Source of the DNA: Chromatiales bacterium
Lineage (GTDB): Bacteria > Pseudomonadota > Gammaproteobacteria > UBA6429 > Thiohalophilaceae
Length of the DNA stretch: 61,456 nt
NCBI GenBank assembly: GCA_027076325.1
Contig: JALTJZ010000037.1
Span: forward strand, 1-61,456
Reading direction: 5' to 3'
The notes under the pieces were generated by a model that saw nothing but the letters and a program-made list of their open reading frames with translations, was not told the DNA's origin and ran no database searches. The position numbers were made by a program, and so were the translations under genes. Position 1 is the first letter of the stretch. Each line of letters opens with the position of its first letter. This document shows, one piece after another, positions 21,132 through 31,388 of the stretch.

Positions 21132-22415
21132 ATGTTTAAACTGAAATTACATTGGCAAATCCTGATTGGTTTGGGGCTGGCCGTTATTGCGGGCATTCTT
21201 ACCGGTAAAGAAGCGAGTATATTTGGCATTACCTTTTATTCCATATACAGCTTTATCGGCACAATGTTTCTCAATGCATTGAAGATGATTATTGTACCGC
21301 TGATTGTTTCGTCTATTATTGTGGGCGTGGCGGGTATTGGTGGCACAAGCGGGCTTGCACGGTTGGGCGGGCGCACCATTCTTTATTATATGGCCACCAG
21401 TTTGTTTGCCATTATTATTGGTCTGGTGGTTGTTAATGTAATTGAGCCAGGTATCGTGGATGGTGAACCGGCCAGGGCTTTAACAGCTGTTCCTGATGCA
21501 CAGGTTGCAGATATTCAGGAAAAAGTTGAAGGTAAAGATGCAAGCAGCATTGCCGATGTTTTTTTAGGCATGTTCCCACCTAATATTGTTGCTGCCGCTG
21601 CCAATGGTCAAATGCTAGGGCTCATTGTTTTTAGCTTGCTGTTTGGTTTTTTTGTGACCCGTATTGACGATGCCTATGCTTCGGCACAGTTTAATTTCTG
21701 GCAGGGCATGTATCAGGTTATGCTTAAAATCACAGAATTGGTGATCAAGTTTGCACCAATCGGGGTTTTTGGGCTGGTGGCCAAAGTCATTGCGGGGATG
21801 GATGCTGATAATCTGGATGAGATGCTCAATGCCTTATTCTGGTTTACCTTTAGTGTTATTCTGGCACTGGCGATTCACTTGTTGGTTGTGTTGCCGCTGT
21901 TATTAAAATTTGTGGCACGGGTGAATCCGATAAAACACTATCAGGCTATGATGCCTGCTTTATTAACGGCTTTTACAACCGCATCGTCATCCGCTACTTT
22001 GCCACTGACCATGGAATGTGTCGAAAAAAACGCGGGTGTGTCCAATAAGACGGCGAGTTTTGTTTTGCCATTGGGTGCGACTATTAATATGGACGGTACT
22101 GCATTGTATGAGTGTATTGCTGCTTTGTTTATCGCGCAAACGTTTGGTCTTGAGTTAAGTTTTACAACGCAGTTTCTGGTGGTGCTGGTTGCCTTATTAA
22201 CCTCGATTGGTGTTGCCGGCATTCCATCGGCCAGTCTGGTGGCAATTACAATTATATTAACCACTATCGGTTTGCCGATTGAAGCGGTGGGTGTCATTCT
22301 GGCCGTTGACCGTATTCTGGATATGTTTAGAACAGCGGTAAATGTGTTTAGCGACTCATGCGGTGCCGTTATTATTGCCCGCATGGAAGGCGAAGAGGGG
22401 ATTTTGCGCGCTTAG
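21132..22415 (+). CDS. Dicarboxylate/amino acid:cation symporter (DAACS family)
   Basis: This is an inner-membrane secondary carrier of the GltP/DctA fold, moving dicarboxylates or acidic amino acids with Na+ or H+. The 427 residues have multiple membrane helices. The family's transport core is present: the serine-rich re-entrant loop TTASSSATLPLTME, the PLGATINMDGTALYE motif in helix 7, and GIPSASLVAITIIL in the second re-entrant loop. A Cys/Asp-containing last helix (VFSDSCGAVIIARMEG) binds substrate. Glutamate versus C4-dicarboxylate cannot be decided from sequence. It stands alone between ppiD and the convergent fabI. Confidence 0.93.
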   Translation: MFKLKLHWQILIGLGLAVIAGILTGKEASIFGITFYSIYSFIGTMFLNALKMIIVPLIVSSIIVGVAGIGGTSGLARLGGRTILYYMATSLFAIIIGLVVVNVIEPGIVDGEPARALTAVPDAQVADIQEKVEGKDASSIADVFLGMFPPNIVAAAANGQMLGLIVFSLLFGFFVTRIDDAYASAQFNFWQGMYQVMLKITELVIKFAPIGVFGLVAKVIAGMDADNLDEMLNALFWFTFSVILALAIHLLVVLPLLLKFVARVNPIKHYQAMMPALLTAFTTASSSATLPLTMECVEKNAGVSNKTASFVLPLGATINMDGTALYECIAALFIAQTFGLELSFTTQFLVVLVALLTSIGVAGIPSASLVAITIILTTIGLPIEAVGVILAVDRILDMFRTAVNVFSDSCGAVIIARMEGEEGILRA

Positions 22416-22455
22416 GCCAGTTGAGCTTCAGACCAGCATTTTTGTGGCGGCCTAA
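22412..22455. repeat. Inverted repeat between convergent genes
   Basis: TTAGGCC (22412-22418) and GGCCTAA (22449-22455) are inverted around a 30-base loop. The left arm contains the stop codon of the symporter gene. It could be a weak bidirectional terminator, but it lacks a following T-run. Confidence 0.3.
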
Positions 22456-22474
22456 ACACGTAAAACAGTCGTTT

Positions 22475-23269
22475 TTACTCTGGTTTGCTTAGCGGAGCCA
22501 TGCCTACCGTGCTGTAACCGGAATCCACGTACATAATTTCTCCGGTGATACCCGCCGATAAGTCCGAACTTAAAAATGCAGCTGCATTGCCGACCTGATC
22601 AATCGTTACATTACGGCGCAACGGTGCTGTATTTTCCACTTCGGTCAGCATTTTGCGAAAATCGCTGATACCAGCCGCAGCCAGCGTTTTAATCGGGCCT
22701 GCGGAAATGGCGTTAACTCGGATCCCGTCCGGGCCAAGGCAAGATGCCATATAGCGGACATTGGCTTCCAGGCTGGCTTTTGCCAGCCCCATGATATTGT
22801 AGTTTGGCATGGCGCGTACGGCGCCGAGGTAGCTAAGAGTAACGAGTGAGGCATCACGGCCTTCCATCATATTTCGACCAGCTTTTGCTAATGCTGCAAA
22901 GCTGTAGGAGCTGATTTCATGGGACAAGCGAAAGCCTTCACGGGTGACATTATCGAGAAAGTCGCCTTCCAGCTCTTCTTTGGGGGCAAATGCTACTGAA
23001 TGGATAATAATATCCAGGCCATCCCAATAGTCGTCGAGCCGGTCGAATACCGTTTCAATTTGCTCATCGCTGCTGACATCGCAGGGAACAATGACTTCCG
23101 AACCAAGTTCGGCTGCCATTTTCATTACGCGGCCTTCGAGTTTCTCATTCTGGTAGGTGAAGGCAAGTTCAGCACCTTCGCGGTGCAGGGCTCTGGCGAT
23201 ACCCCAGGCTATAGAACGGTTACTGGCCAGGCCAACAATAAGAGCGCGTTTACCATCTAAGAAACCCAT
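22475..23269 (-). CDS. fabI: Enoyl-[acyl-carrier-protein] reductase (NADH) FabI
   Basis: FabI reduces trans-2-enoyl-ACP in the last step of each fatty-acid elongation cycle and is the triclosan/isoniazid-type target. The 264-residue short-chain dehydrogenase has the NADH-binding [16 protein letters not shown] and the catalytic Tyr147, Tyr157 and Lys164 ([20 protein letters not shown]). It also has the flexible substrate loop [14 protein letters not shown]. All positions match E. coli FabI with a one-residue offset. It is transcribed toward the symporter gene and diverges from the ABC operon. Confidence 0.97.
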   Translation of the reverse strand: MGFLDGKRALIVGLASNRSIAWGIARALHREGAELAFTYQNEKLEGRVMKMAAELGSEVIVPCDVSSDEQIETVFDRLDDYWDGLDIIIHSVAFAPKEELEGDFLDNVTREGFRLSHEISSYSFAALAKAGRNMMEGRDASLVTLSYLGAVRAMPNYNIMGLAKASLEANVRYMASCLGPDGIRVNAISAGPIKTLAAAGISDFRKMLTEVENTAPLRRNVTIDQVGNAAAFLSSDLSAGITGEIMYVDSGYSTVGMAPLSKPE

Positions 23270-23427
23270 AATTTATTATCCTTGATTCTTTATTTTCTGT
23301 TTGTTCTGCTTTAATGTAGCAGAGTTGAAACTTTAATCGTATGCTGTGGACGAATCAATAGAAATCGTCACTTTGTGTATAAAAACAGTATCATATCGTA
23401 TAAAAAAAGTCGCTAAAAGGGAAAAAT

Positions 23428-25632
23428 TTGTCTTTTTCTAAAGGCTCTTCGGGCATAAAGAAATACCAGCTTATCAGAGTGGGTTTTATTATTTTATTTG
23501 TTTGTTTATTGCAGGCATGCAGTGACTCGCCACTAAATAATCCATACCCGAAAAAAGATGCAACGGCCAATATTCTGTATTCTTCTTTTTCTGCCCGGCC
23601 AAAACATCTTGACCCGATTCAGTCCTACAGCTCAAATGAGTACGCTTTTATTGGTCAGATCTATGAACCGCCGCTGCAATACCATTATCTAAAACGTCCG
23701 TATGAACTCATTCCGTTAACTGCAACCGAAATGCCGAAAGTGACTTATCTGGATAAAAAAGGGCGTGTATTACCTGGTACTGTTGCAGTTGAACAGGTTG
23801 CGTTTAGTCAGTTTGACATTTCAATTAAACAGGGCATTCAGTACCAGCCTCATCCGGCGTTTAGTAAAGACAGTAATGGGAATTACATCTATCATGCTTT
23901 AACTAAAGAAAAGATATTAAGTTTAACCTCACTGGCTAATTTTAAAATCAGCGCAAGTCGGGAGTTAGTTGCAGCCGATTATGTTTACCAGATTAAGCGG
24001 CTGGCACACCCTAAAGTCAATTCACCCATTTATGGTTTAATGCGCAAGTACATTACTGATCTCGATGACTATTCAGCAACATTAAAAGCAGCCTATAAAA
24101 AACAGTTAGAAAAAAATCCACAGCAACTTTATCTTGACTTACATCAATATGATTTTGCGGGAGCCAAAGTGCTTAGTCGTTATCAATATCGTGTAACGAT
24201 TAAGGGGGTTTACCCGCAGTTTATGTACTGGCTAGCAATGCCATTTTTTACCGCTATTCCATATGAAGTTGATAAGTTCTATAGCCAGCCAGGAATGAAA
24301 AAACAAAATATTTCATTTGACTGGTATCCGGTTGGCACGGGTCCTTTTATGTTAACCGTCAATAATCCTAATCGCTTGATGATGTTGGAGCGTAACCCAA
24401 ATTTCAGGGGAATAGCGTATCCATCAACCGGTACAAAAGAGGATCAACAGCAGGGCTTGCTCAACGATGCGGGCAAGATGATGCCATTTATTGATAAGGC
24501 GATTTATTCTTTGGAAAAAGAAGGTATACCGCGCTGGAGTAAATTCTTGCAGGGTTATTATGATGCCTCGGGTATTTTATCAGACAGCTTTGACCAGGCC
24601 ATTCAGTTTTCTGAACAAGGTAATGCCGGCATTACACCGGAAATGAAGAAAAAAGGGATAAAGCTGGTTACCGCAACTAATTCTTCAACATCTTATATTG
24701 GCTTTAATATGCTGGATCCGCTTGTGGGTGGTAAAACTGAGCGGGCACGTTATTTGCGGCAGGCTATTTCCATTGCTTTTGATTATGAAGAGTTTATTTC
24801 TATTTTCAGAAATGGGCGTGGTATTCCTGCACAAGGCGCAATTCCACCGGGTATTTTTGGCTACCAGCAGGGAGAAGAAGGTATTAACCCCGTTGTTTAT
24901 AAATGGCGTAATGGTGAGCCAGTCAGGCGGAGTATTGATGAAGCAAAACAGTTACTGGAAAAAGCGGGTTATAAGAATGGTATTAATCCTGAAACCAACA
25001 AACCCCTGCTGATTTATTTTGATATAGCCGGTGGTGGTTCGGAAGATAAGTCTTTCTTTGACTTTTTACGCAAGCAGTTTAAAAAATTGAATATTTCCCT
25101 TGTTGTACGTAATACAGATTACAATCGTTTTCAGGATAAAATGCGCAAGGGTAATGCGCAGTTATTTATGTGGGGCTGGAATGCGGACTATCCTGATCCG
25201 GAAAACTTTCTGTTTTTATTGTATGGCCCAAATGGTAAGGCAAAATACAAGGGTGAGAATGCGGCCAATTATGCAAACAGGGAATTTGATCGATTGTTTG
25301 AAAAAATGGAAACCATGCCAAACTCACCTGAGCGCCTGCAAATTATAAAAAAAATGACAGATATTGTACGTAAAGATGCACCCTGGTTGTGGGGATTCCA
25401 TCCACAGGACTTTTCGTTGTTTCATAGCTGGTACCACAATGCCAAGCCCAATTTAATGGCGCATAATACATTAATGTATAAACGTGTTGATGCGGATAAG
25501 CGTACAGCACTAAGAAAACAGTGGAACAAGCCAGTTTTCTGGCCAATTATATTACTTGTGGTGCTGTTTTTAGTGGCACTTTATCCGGCAATAAAAATGT
25601 ATTCAGCTAAAGAAAAATTTACACATCAATAA
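23428..25632 (+). CDS. Peptide ABC transporter substrate-binding lipoprotein (SBP family 5) with C-terminal membrane helix
   Basis: This family 5 solute-binding protein should capture oligopeptides for the permeases encoded next. The 734 residues are long for the family (OppA about 540, YejA about 604). The N-terminal lipoprotein signal has lipobox LLQAC with Cys31. The binding core includes VGTGPFMLTVNNPNRLMMLERNP-type sequence (about residues 306-328) and the C-lobe MWGWNADYPDPENF. Unusually, the last 30 residues contain a strong hydrophobic helix, FWPIILLVVLFLVALYPAI. The protein may therefore be anchored at both ends. The start is TTG 23428, with AAAAGGGA upstream. It is the first gene of a tight four-gene operon. 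Confidence 0.9.
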   Translation: MSFSKGSSGIKKYQLIRVGFIILFVCLLQACSDSPLNNPYPKKDATANILYSSFSARPKHLDPIQSYSSNEYAFIGQIYEPPLQYHYLKRPYELIPLTATEMPKVTYLDKKGRVLPGTVAVEQVAFSQFDISIKQGIQYQPHPAFSKDSNGNYIYHALTKEKILSLTSLANFKISASRELVAADYVYQIKRLAHPKVNSPIYGLMRKYITDLDDYSATLKAAYKKQLEKNPQQLYLDLHQYDFAGAKVLSRYQYRVTIKGVYPQFMYWLAMPFFTAIPYEVDKFYSQPGMKKQNISFDWYPVGTGPFMLTVNNPNRLMMLERNPNFRGIAYPSTGTKEDQQQGLLNDAGKMMPFIDKAIYSLEKEGIPRWSKFLQGYYDASGILSDSFDQAIQFSEQGNAGITPEMKKKGIKLVTATNSSTSYIGFNMLDPLVGGKTERARYLRQAISIAFDYEEFISIFRNGRGIPAQGAIPPGIFGYQQGEEGINPVVYKWRNGEPVRRSIDEAKQLLEKAGYKNGINPETNKPLLIYFDIAGGGSEDKSFFDFLRKQFKKLNISLVVRNTDYNRFQDKMRKGNAQLFMWGWNADYPDPENFLFLLYGPNGKAKYKGENAANYANREFDRLFEKMETMPNSPERLQIIKKMTDIVRKDAPWLWGFHPQDFSLFHSWYHNAKPNLMAHNTLMYKRVDADKRTALRKQWNKPVFWPIILLVVLFLVALYPAIKMYSAKEKFTHQ

Positions 25633-25648
25633 ATAAAGAGTATACGAA

Positions 25649-26626
25649 ATGTTTGCCTATATCAGTCGACGAATTTTATATGCTATTCCTATTTTAATAG
25701 GCGTGAACTTGCTAACCTTTGCGTTGTATTTCTTAGTCAATAGTCCGGATGATATGGCAAGAATGCACCTGGGTGCAAAATATATTACTCAGGAAGGCAT
25801 CGATAAATGGAAAACTGAACGTGGGTACGATAAACCACTTTTTTATAATGAAACAGAACAAAGCTATAAAAAACTAAGTAACACTATTTTTTACAACAAG
25901 TCTGTAAAGTTATTTTTATTTGATTTTGGTAATGCCGATAATGGACGCAATATCGGTTTTGATATTAGTGAACGGATGTGGGCAAGCCTTGCTTATGCTA
26001 TCCCGGTATTTTTAGTCGGGATGCTGGTTTATATTAGTTTTGCTTTGCTGCTGGTATTTTTTCGAGCAACCTATGTGGATTTATGGGGAGTGGTGCTGTG
26101 CGTCGTTATGATGTCTATTTCAGCCATTATTTATATTATTGCCGGGCAATACCTTATTGGGAAAATACTGTTGCTGGTGCCTATCTCAGGTTATGAACCG
26201 GGCTTCAGTGCGGTTAAGTTTTTAATTCTGCCGGTTGTTATTGGCATTGTGGCTGGATTAGGCTCAAGTGCCCGTTGGTATCGTACTATCTTTCTGGAAG
26301 AAATTAATCGTGATTATGTGCGTACCGCGCGCGCTAAAGGCTTGTCTGAGTTGCGGGTGCTATTTTCGCATGTATTGAAGAATGCAATGATCCCAATTCT
26401 GACCGGTGCAGTGGTGGCGATTCCACTGTTATTTATGGGTAGCCTGCTAATGGAGTCCTTCTTTGGTATTCCCGGCTTAGGTAGTTATACCATTGATGCG
26501 ATTCGTAGTCAGGATTTTGCCATTGTTCGAGCTATGGTATTTCTGGGGTCAGTTTTATATATTGTTGGCCTGGTTCTAACAGATATTTCATACACCTTTG
26601 TTGACCCACGTGTGAGATTAAATTAA
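25649..26626 (+). CDS. Peptide ABC transporter permease, YejB/DppB-like
   Basis: This inner-membrane permease is half of the channel. The 325 residues begin with the MFAYISRRILYAIPILIGVN helix typical of DppB/YejB proteins. The family's periplasmic insert follows the first helix, and the cytoplasmic EAA loop is DYVRTARAKGLSELRVLFSH. It ends in FVDPRVRLN, a hallmark of this permease class. The stop codon shares one base (TAATG) with the next gene, so translation is coupled. Gene order SBP-permease-permease-ATPase matches yejABEF. Confidence 0.93.
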   Translation: MFAYISRRILYAIPILIGVNLLTFALYFLVNSPDDMARMHLGAKYITQEGIDKWKTERGYDKPLFYNETEQSYKKLSNTIFYNKSVKLFLFDFGNADNGRNIGFDISERMWASLAYAIPVFLVGMLVYISFALLLVFFRATYVDLWGVVLCVVMMSISAIIYIIAGQYLIGKILLLVPISGYEPGFSAVKFLILPVVIGIVAGLGSSARWYRTIFLEEINRDYVRTARAKGLSELRVLFSHVLKNAMIPILTGAVVAIPLLFMGSLLMESFFGIPGLGSYTIDAIRSQDFAIVRAMVFLGSVLYIVGLVLTDISYTFVDPRVRLN

Positions 26627-28137
26627 TGATGGCTGAGCTACGCAACGCCTTGCAGCAGCTGTATTGGCAGAAAGTGTTTTTTGTTCTGGGCGCATTGATG
26701 ACACTCTACCTGATTTATCCTGTGCTCTTTAATGTGCAAGGTGTTTATCTAATAACAGATATTCTTATTTATTTTCTGGTTTTTTGTCTGATACTTTTTG
26801 TTGCTTATATTCGTAAACAACCTCATTTATCTGTTCCGTGGCGGCAGGTATTTAAAGGCAAAATTGCAATGAGCAGCGCGGTTGTACTGAGTTTTTTTAT
26901 TATTGTTGGTTTAATGGACTCAATTCATTTTCGGTATATCGAAAAATCAGAAGCGACAAACACTTCTTATTCTGTCGATATGCTGAGTGTACTGGATGTT
27001 AGTTTGCGCTATATCAGCAGTGACAGTGAAAAAACCTACTCTGCACCTTTTGCCATTTATTCATACGCAAAAGAAAATTTTATAAATGACGAAGGTGTAA
27101 AGTACCGTGCTTACCCACGTTTAAAATTTGCAGGGTCACATTTAAAAAAACCAGAGCAGGAGTATTGGCAGGACATTATTAGCAAGTCGGTTAAAGGTTT
27201 AATCATTGGTTTGATTATATCGGTTGTTTTTTCAGCTATTTTTATATTCTATTTAAGCAGAACCAGCGCGCGATCCTATCTTGATACATTAAAAAACATA
27301 CTGCAGGATAAATTCGACCTACCATGGCGAGTTATGTTGATCACACTCAGTATTGTGATTGTATTATGCGCATGGTTATTTTACCTGAGTCATTTTTACC
27401 ATGTGATGGGCACCGACAAGGTTGGTCAGGACGTATTTTACTTAACATTAAAAAGTATTCGTACCGGTCTGGTTATTGGCACGTTAACAACCTTGATCAT
27501 GCTGCCTTTTGCTATCGCGTTGGGGGTTATGGCTGGCTATTTTAAAGGTTGGGTAGATGATGTTATTCAGTATATTTATACAACCTTAAACTCAATCCCC
27601 GGTATTTTATTAATTGTGGCTGTGATGCTGGCAATTGATGTTTATATTGAAAACCACCCTGCTTTATTTGAAACAGCGATTGAACGAGCCGATATAAAAT
27701 TACTGGCTTTATGTGTTGTTCTTGGAATAACAAGCTGGACAGGATTATGTCGATTGCTGCGTGGTGAAGTCTTTAAATTACGTGAACTGGAATATATTCA
27801 GGCAGCAAGAGCATTAGGCGTGTCCAACTTTAAAATTATTACCAGCCATATCATTCCAAATGTGATGCATATTGTTTTAATTGTTGTGGTGCTGGACTTT
27901 AGTGGTCTGGTGTTAGCTGAAGCCGTGTTAGCCTATATTGGAGTGGGGGTTGATCCTTCAACGATAAGCTGGGGAAATATGATTAACAGTGCACGACTGG
28001 AGCTTGCACGTGACCCGGTTGTCTGGTGGTCTTTAATTTCAGCTTTTAGTTTTATGTTTGCACTGGTGCTGGCGGCTAATTTATTTTCAGATGCGATTCG
28101 TGATGCCTTTGACCCACGCCAGCAGGGGGTGAAGTAA
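26626..28137 (+). CDS. Peptide ABC transporter permease, YejE/DppC-like, N-terminally extended
   Basis: This is the second permease subunit. The C-terminal half (from about residue 260) is standard. It has GTDKVGQDVFY, the transport helices, and the EAA loop EYIQAARALGVSNFKIITSH. The usual end is SDAIRDAFDPR. The first half is longer than in E. coli YejE (341 residues against 503 here). It has extra hydrophobic helices near 20-35, 45-63, 85-103 and 190-210 and a polar segment between them. Two adjacent ATGs are available. The stop overlaps the ATPase gene by one base. Confidence 0.92.
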   Translation: MMAELRNALQQLYWQKVFFVLGALMTLYLIYPVLFNVQGVYLITDILIYFLVFCLILFVAYIRKQPHLSVPWRQVFKGKIAMSSAVVLSFFIIVGLMDSIHFRYIEKSEATNTSYSVDMLSVLDVSLRYISSDSEKTYSAPFAIYSYAKENFINDEGVKYRAYPRLKFAGSHLKKPEQEYWQDIISKSVKGLIIGLIISVVFSAIFIFYLSRTSARSYLDTLKNILQDKFDLPWRVMLITLSIVIVLCAWLFYLSHFYHVMGTDKVGQDVFYLTLKSIRTGLVIGTLTTLIMLPFAIALGVMAGYFKGWVDDVIQYIYTTLNSIPGILLIVAVMLAIDVYIENHPALFETAIERADIKLLALCVVLGITSWTGLCRLLRGEVFKLRELEYIQAARALGVSNFKIITSHIIPNVMHIVLIVVVLDFSGLVLAEAVLAYIGVGVDPSTISWGNMINSARLELARDPVVWWSLISAFSFMFALVLAANLFSDAIRDAFDPRQQGVK

Positions 28138-30146
28138 TGGCTGATATATTACTTGAAATCAATAACCTGAAAACCTACTTTGGTGATATTAAGAATAAAC
28201 CTGTGCGTGCTGTGGATGGCGTAAGTTTTAAAATTAATCGCGGTGAAACTTTTGCAATACTGGGTGAGTCAGGTTGCGGTAAATCAATAACTGCCCTGTC
28301 GATTATGCAGTTAGTGCCTTCTCCCGCAGGAAAAATAGTCGAAGGCTCGGTTGTGTATAATGGAGAAGATTTATTAAAAAAATCTGAAATTGAAATGCGC
28401 TCGATCCGTGGCAATCGTATCGCGATGATATTTCAGGAACCAATGACATCACTAAACCCTGTTTTAACAGTGCAGCAACAAATTGAAGAGGTGTTACAGC
28501 AACATCGGGGTATAAAAGGGCAGGCTGCATGGCGAGAAGTGGTTGCGCTGCTGGATTCGGTTGGTATTCCTGTTGCGGAACAACGTGCAAAAGATTACCC
28601 GCACCAATTGTCTGGCGGGATGAAGCAGCGTGTTATGATTGCAATGGCACTGGCTTCCGAGCCAGACTTGCTAATTGCTGATGAGCCTACTACTGCGCTT
28701 GATGTGACTATCCAGGCACAGGTGATGACCTTGTTACGTGATATACAAAAACGTACCGGGATGGCCATTCTTTTGATTACTCATGATTTGGGTATTGTTT
28801 CGGACTTTGTCGATCATGTTGCAGTGATGTATGCCGGTGAGATAGTCGAATATGCAAGCCGAAAAGATTTTTTTACAGCCCCATTACACCCGTATTCAAA
28901 AAAGTTATTTGCATCGTTGCCAGCAAAATCAAAGCGCAACAGAACGCTCGATGTGATTAAAGGTATTGTGCCGCCACTCACTACCGAGTTTACGGGTTGT
29001 CGTTTTTATGAGCGTTGTGGCGCTGCAATTAAACAGTGTAGCAAACAGTTAATTCGTCTGGTTGATATTGATAATACGCATAGTGTACGTTGTTTACAGT
29101 TTATTGATAATAAGATTAATTTTCCCATTACGAATGATGCTGTGTCAGATATATCAGATACAGGGAATATTGCGGTTGAGGAAGTTTTTAGTGTTGCCAA
29201 CCTTAAAGTTCATTTCCCGATCCATAAGGGTATATTTAAACGAGTGGCTGGTTATGTTTATGCCGTTGATGGTGTTAATTTAACACTCTATAAAGGCAAA
29301 ACACTAGCGCTGGTTGGAGAGTCCGGTTGTGGAAAAACAACGGTAGGTAAAACGGTGTTACACCTGAATGAGTTAACAGCAGGAACAATATCGCTAAAGA
29401 GTGAGGATATATCGCTCCCAACCACTAGCCAGTTAAAAACACTTCGTCGTCAGGCGCAAATTATTTTTCAGGATCCTTATTCATCGATGAACCCGCGTAA
29501 GCGTGTAGGTGAGATTATTGAAGAAGGCCTGATTGCGTTAAACCCTGAACTTAATTCTATTGAAAGAAAAACTAAAGTTAAAACCTTGTTGAAGCAAGTG
29601 GGTTTGCCAGAGACAGCAACCAGCTTGTATCCACATGAGTTTTCAGGTGGCCAACGGCAACGTATATGTATTGCTCGTGCATTAGCGGTTAATCCGGAAA
29701 TTTTAATTTGTGATGAGCCAACCAGTGCGCTTGATGTATCAGTGCAGGCACAAATGCTCAATCTGTTCAAACAATTACAACAGGATTACGGGCTGAGTTA
29801 TTTGTTTATTACCCATAATCTATCGGTAGTGGAATATCTTGCTGATGAAATTGCAGTGATGTATTTAGGAAGGATAGTGGAACGAGGTAGTGTCGACGAT
29901 GTGATGCAAACACCGCAACACCCTTATACGAAAGCATTACTTTCCGCAATTCCAACTGTAGATAAAGAGTCGGCACAAGAAAAGATTGTTCTGGAAGGTG
30001 AGCTGCCTTCACCAATAACACCCCCGTCAGGTTGCCATTTTAATCCACGTTGCCCTGAAAGAATGGATATTTGTACCCACAAATACCCGGATACGTATAA
30101 TATTTCGGATTCGCATGCGGTTGCATGTCATTTAACTGAAAAATAG
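28137..30146 (+). CDS. Peptide ABC transporter, dual ATPase subunit (YejF-like)
   Basis: Two ABC ATPase domains are fused in one 669-residue chain, so a single protein can power the two permeases. Domain 1 has Walker A GESGCGKS, signature LSGGMKQR and Walker [13 protein letters not shown]. Domain 2 has [17 protein letters not shown] and [11 protein letters not shown]. Each is followed by an oligopeptide-type C-terminal Cys cluster ([14 protein letters not shown] and [14 protein letters not shown]). The gene ends the operon. No terminator with a T-run was seen in the 147 bases before the convergent tlpA-like gene. Confidence 0.95.
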   Translation: MADILLEINNLKTYFGDIKNKPVRAVDGVSFKINRGETFAILGESGCGKSITALSIMQLVPSPAGKIVEGSVVYNGEDLLKKSEIEMRSIRGNRIAMIFQEPMTSLNPVLTVQQQIEEVLQQHRGIKGQAAWREVVALLDSVGIPVAEQRAKDYPHQLSGGMKQRVMIAMALASEPDLLIADEPTTALDVTIQAQVMTLLRDIQKRTGMAILLITHDLGIVSDFVDHVAVMYAGEIVEYASRKDFFTAPLHPYSKKLFASLPAKSKRNRTLDVIKGIVPPLTTEFTGCRFYERCGAAIKQCSKQLIRLVDIDNTHSVRCLQFIDNKINFPITNDAVSDISDTGNIAVEEVFSVANLKVHFPIHKGIFKRVAGYVYAVDGVNLTLYKGKTLALVGESGCGKTTVGKTVLHLNELTAGTISLKSEDISLPTTSQLKTLRRQAQIIFQDPYSSMNPRKRVGEIIEEGLIALNPELNSIERKTKVKTLLKQVGLPETATSLYPHEFSGGQRQRICIARALAVNPEILICDEPTSALDVSVQAQMLNLFKQLQQDYGLSYLFITHNLSVVEYLADEIAVMYLGRIVERGSVDDVMQTPQHPYTKALLSAIPTVDKESAQEKIVLEGELPSPITPPSGCHFNPRCPERMDICTHKYPDTYNISDSHAVACHLTEK

Positions 30147-30293
30147 TTTATCGAAAATCTATGTTGTTAAATACATCGAATATAAACTCGCCACACTAAT
30201 AATGGTTAGTATACCCCGGTAATGCCTGTACCAGGAATTTCACCAAGGCTAAAGCCAGCAATAGATTCCATTCCGCTTTATTTTCCGGAACGA

Positions 30294-30824
30294 TTATTTT
30301 TGTGTTAGTAAATGACGTAAGAAGTCCATGTATACTTTTGTTTCCCATGGGCGTCCACCCAGTGCCTGGTAACGTACCTGACCTTTGGGGTCAACAAGAT
30401 AGGTTGCAGGGAGGCCTCGTGGCTGCCATTTCTCTGTGAGTTGGCCATCGCTGTCCATGAGCGCTCGTATGTTAGGGGCATACACACTAAGGAAGCTAAA
30501 AACAGTGTCTTCATCTTCTGCTGTATTAATAAATGCCATTTTCAGACCTTCTTTTTTTAGTGTATCCCACATTTTCTGTATCGCTGGCATTTCTTTTTTG
30601 CAGGGGCCGCACCAACTTGCCCAGAAATGAACAAACACCCAGTGTTTTTTTGTTTCTGACAGGCTAAATGCCTGACCATCAATATCTTTTAATTCAATCG
30701 CAGGTGCCGGGTAGGGGGCTAATTTAATAATACCTTTTGGCGGCTCAGGCAAGTTATTGCTTGCCATAGTGGTAAACGGTAGACAGCCAAAAATGAGGAA
30801 GAGTATAATTTTTTTATATTTCAT
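30294..30824 (-). CDS. TlpA-like periplasmic thioredoxin-fold protein
   Basis: This is a secreted thiol-disulfide protein of the TlpA/ResA class. Starting at ATG 30824 it has 176 residues. A signal peptide (MKYKKIILFLIFGCLPFTTMA) is followed by an AhpC/TSA-type thioredoxin fold with active site WCGPC (Cys72, Cys75) and the cis-proline loop RGLPATYLVD. I chose 30824 because its A is shared with the stop of the upstream gene (TAATG), giving coupled translation and a proper signal peptide. An ATG 12 bases earlier is possible. The partner is likely the periplasmic protein encoded just upstream; the client is unknown. Confidence 0.87.
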   Translation of the reverse strand: MKYKKIILFLIFGCLPFTTMASNNLPEPPKGIIKLAPYPAPAIELKDIDGQAFSLSETKKHWVFVHFWASWCGPCKKEMPAIQKMWDTLKKEGLKMAFINTAEDEDTVFSFLSVYAPNIRALMDSDGQLTEKWQPRGLPATYLVDPKGQVRYQALGGRPWETKVYMDFLRHLLTQK

Positions 30825-31378
30825 TAACGTATGCATTGAAGGTTATTGACTTGAATTGTAAAACGCTTGCCAGACTTATCTGCTTTTGTTTTAAACTGAG
30901 CCTGTAGTGTAAAGGGTTTGTCTGAAAAGGGCAGGATAATATTGCCACCTTCATGTTCATTGGGTCTAAAATCAAGTGTTTCTGGGAGTAAGGTCCAGCG
31001 AAATGTCGACTGGTGTGCTAACGGAATATTCATTTGTTTCCAGAGTGATTTCCAGTATGTGCGGTTGAATTGTTTAAATTCACCTTCGGTATTTTTAAAC
31101 CGCCAGTTGGCTAAATCCAGCCAGATAACATCACGAGACTTGTTGCGAATTCCCACAGTGATAAAACACAACGGCTTTAGCTTGTTCACCATGGCTTTCG
31201 AGAAACCGCGTCCCTCATAAAAGGCCGCTATCTGTTCCGGTGTTCTGGACGAAAAGCGTATTTTGATTTGTTTATTTTCATATTGAGCTTTATTTTTTGC
31301 TTTAGCTTGCACGACAGGCGGTATTAGCAGGATTGCACCGGTAATGAACAAAACGGGGTATTTAATATGGTTTATCAT
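30824..31378 (-). CDS. Predicted periplasmic protein of unknown function
   Basis: I do not recognise this 184-residue protein. It has an N-terminal signal peptide (MINHIKYPVLFITGAILLIPPVVQA), then a Lys-rich stretch and a probable beta-rich domain. It has two Cys (in LKPLCFITV and near the end, NNLQCIR), which could be a disulfide substrate for the thioredoxin gene it is coupled to. The stop codon overlaps that gene's start by one base. It begins 10 bases after the site-2 protease gene ends, so the three form a leftward operon. Confidence 0.75.
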   Translation of the reverse strand: MINHIKYPVLFITGAILLIPPVVQAKAKNKAQYENKQIKIRFSSRTPEQIAAFYEGRGFSKAMVNKLKPLCFITVGIRNKSRDVIWLDLANWRFKNTEGEFKQFNRTYWKSLWKQMNIPLAHQSTFRWTLLPETLDFRPNEHEGGNIILPFSDKPFTLQAQFKTKADKSGKRFTIQVNNLQCIR

Positions 31379-31388
31379 TTAAAACACA

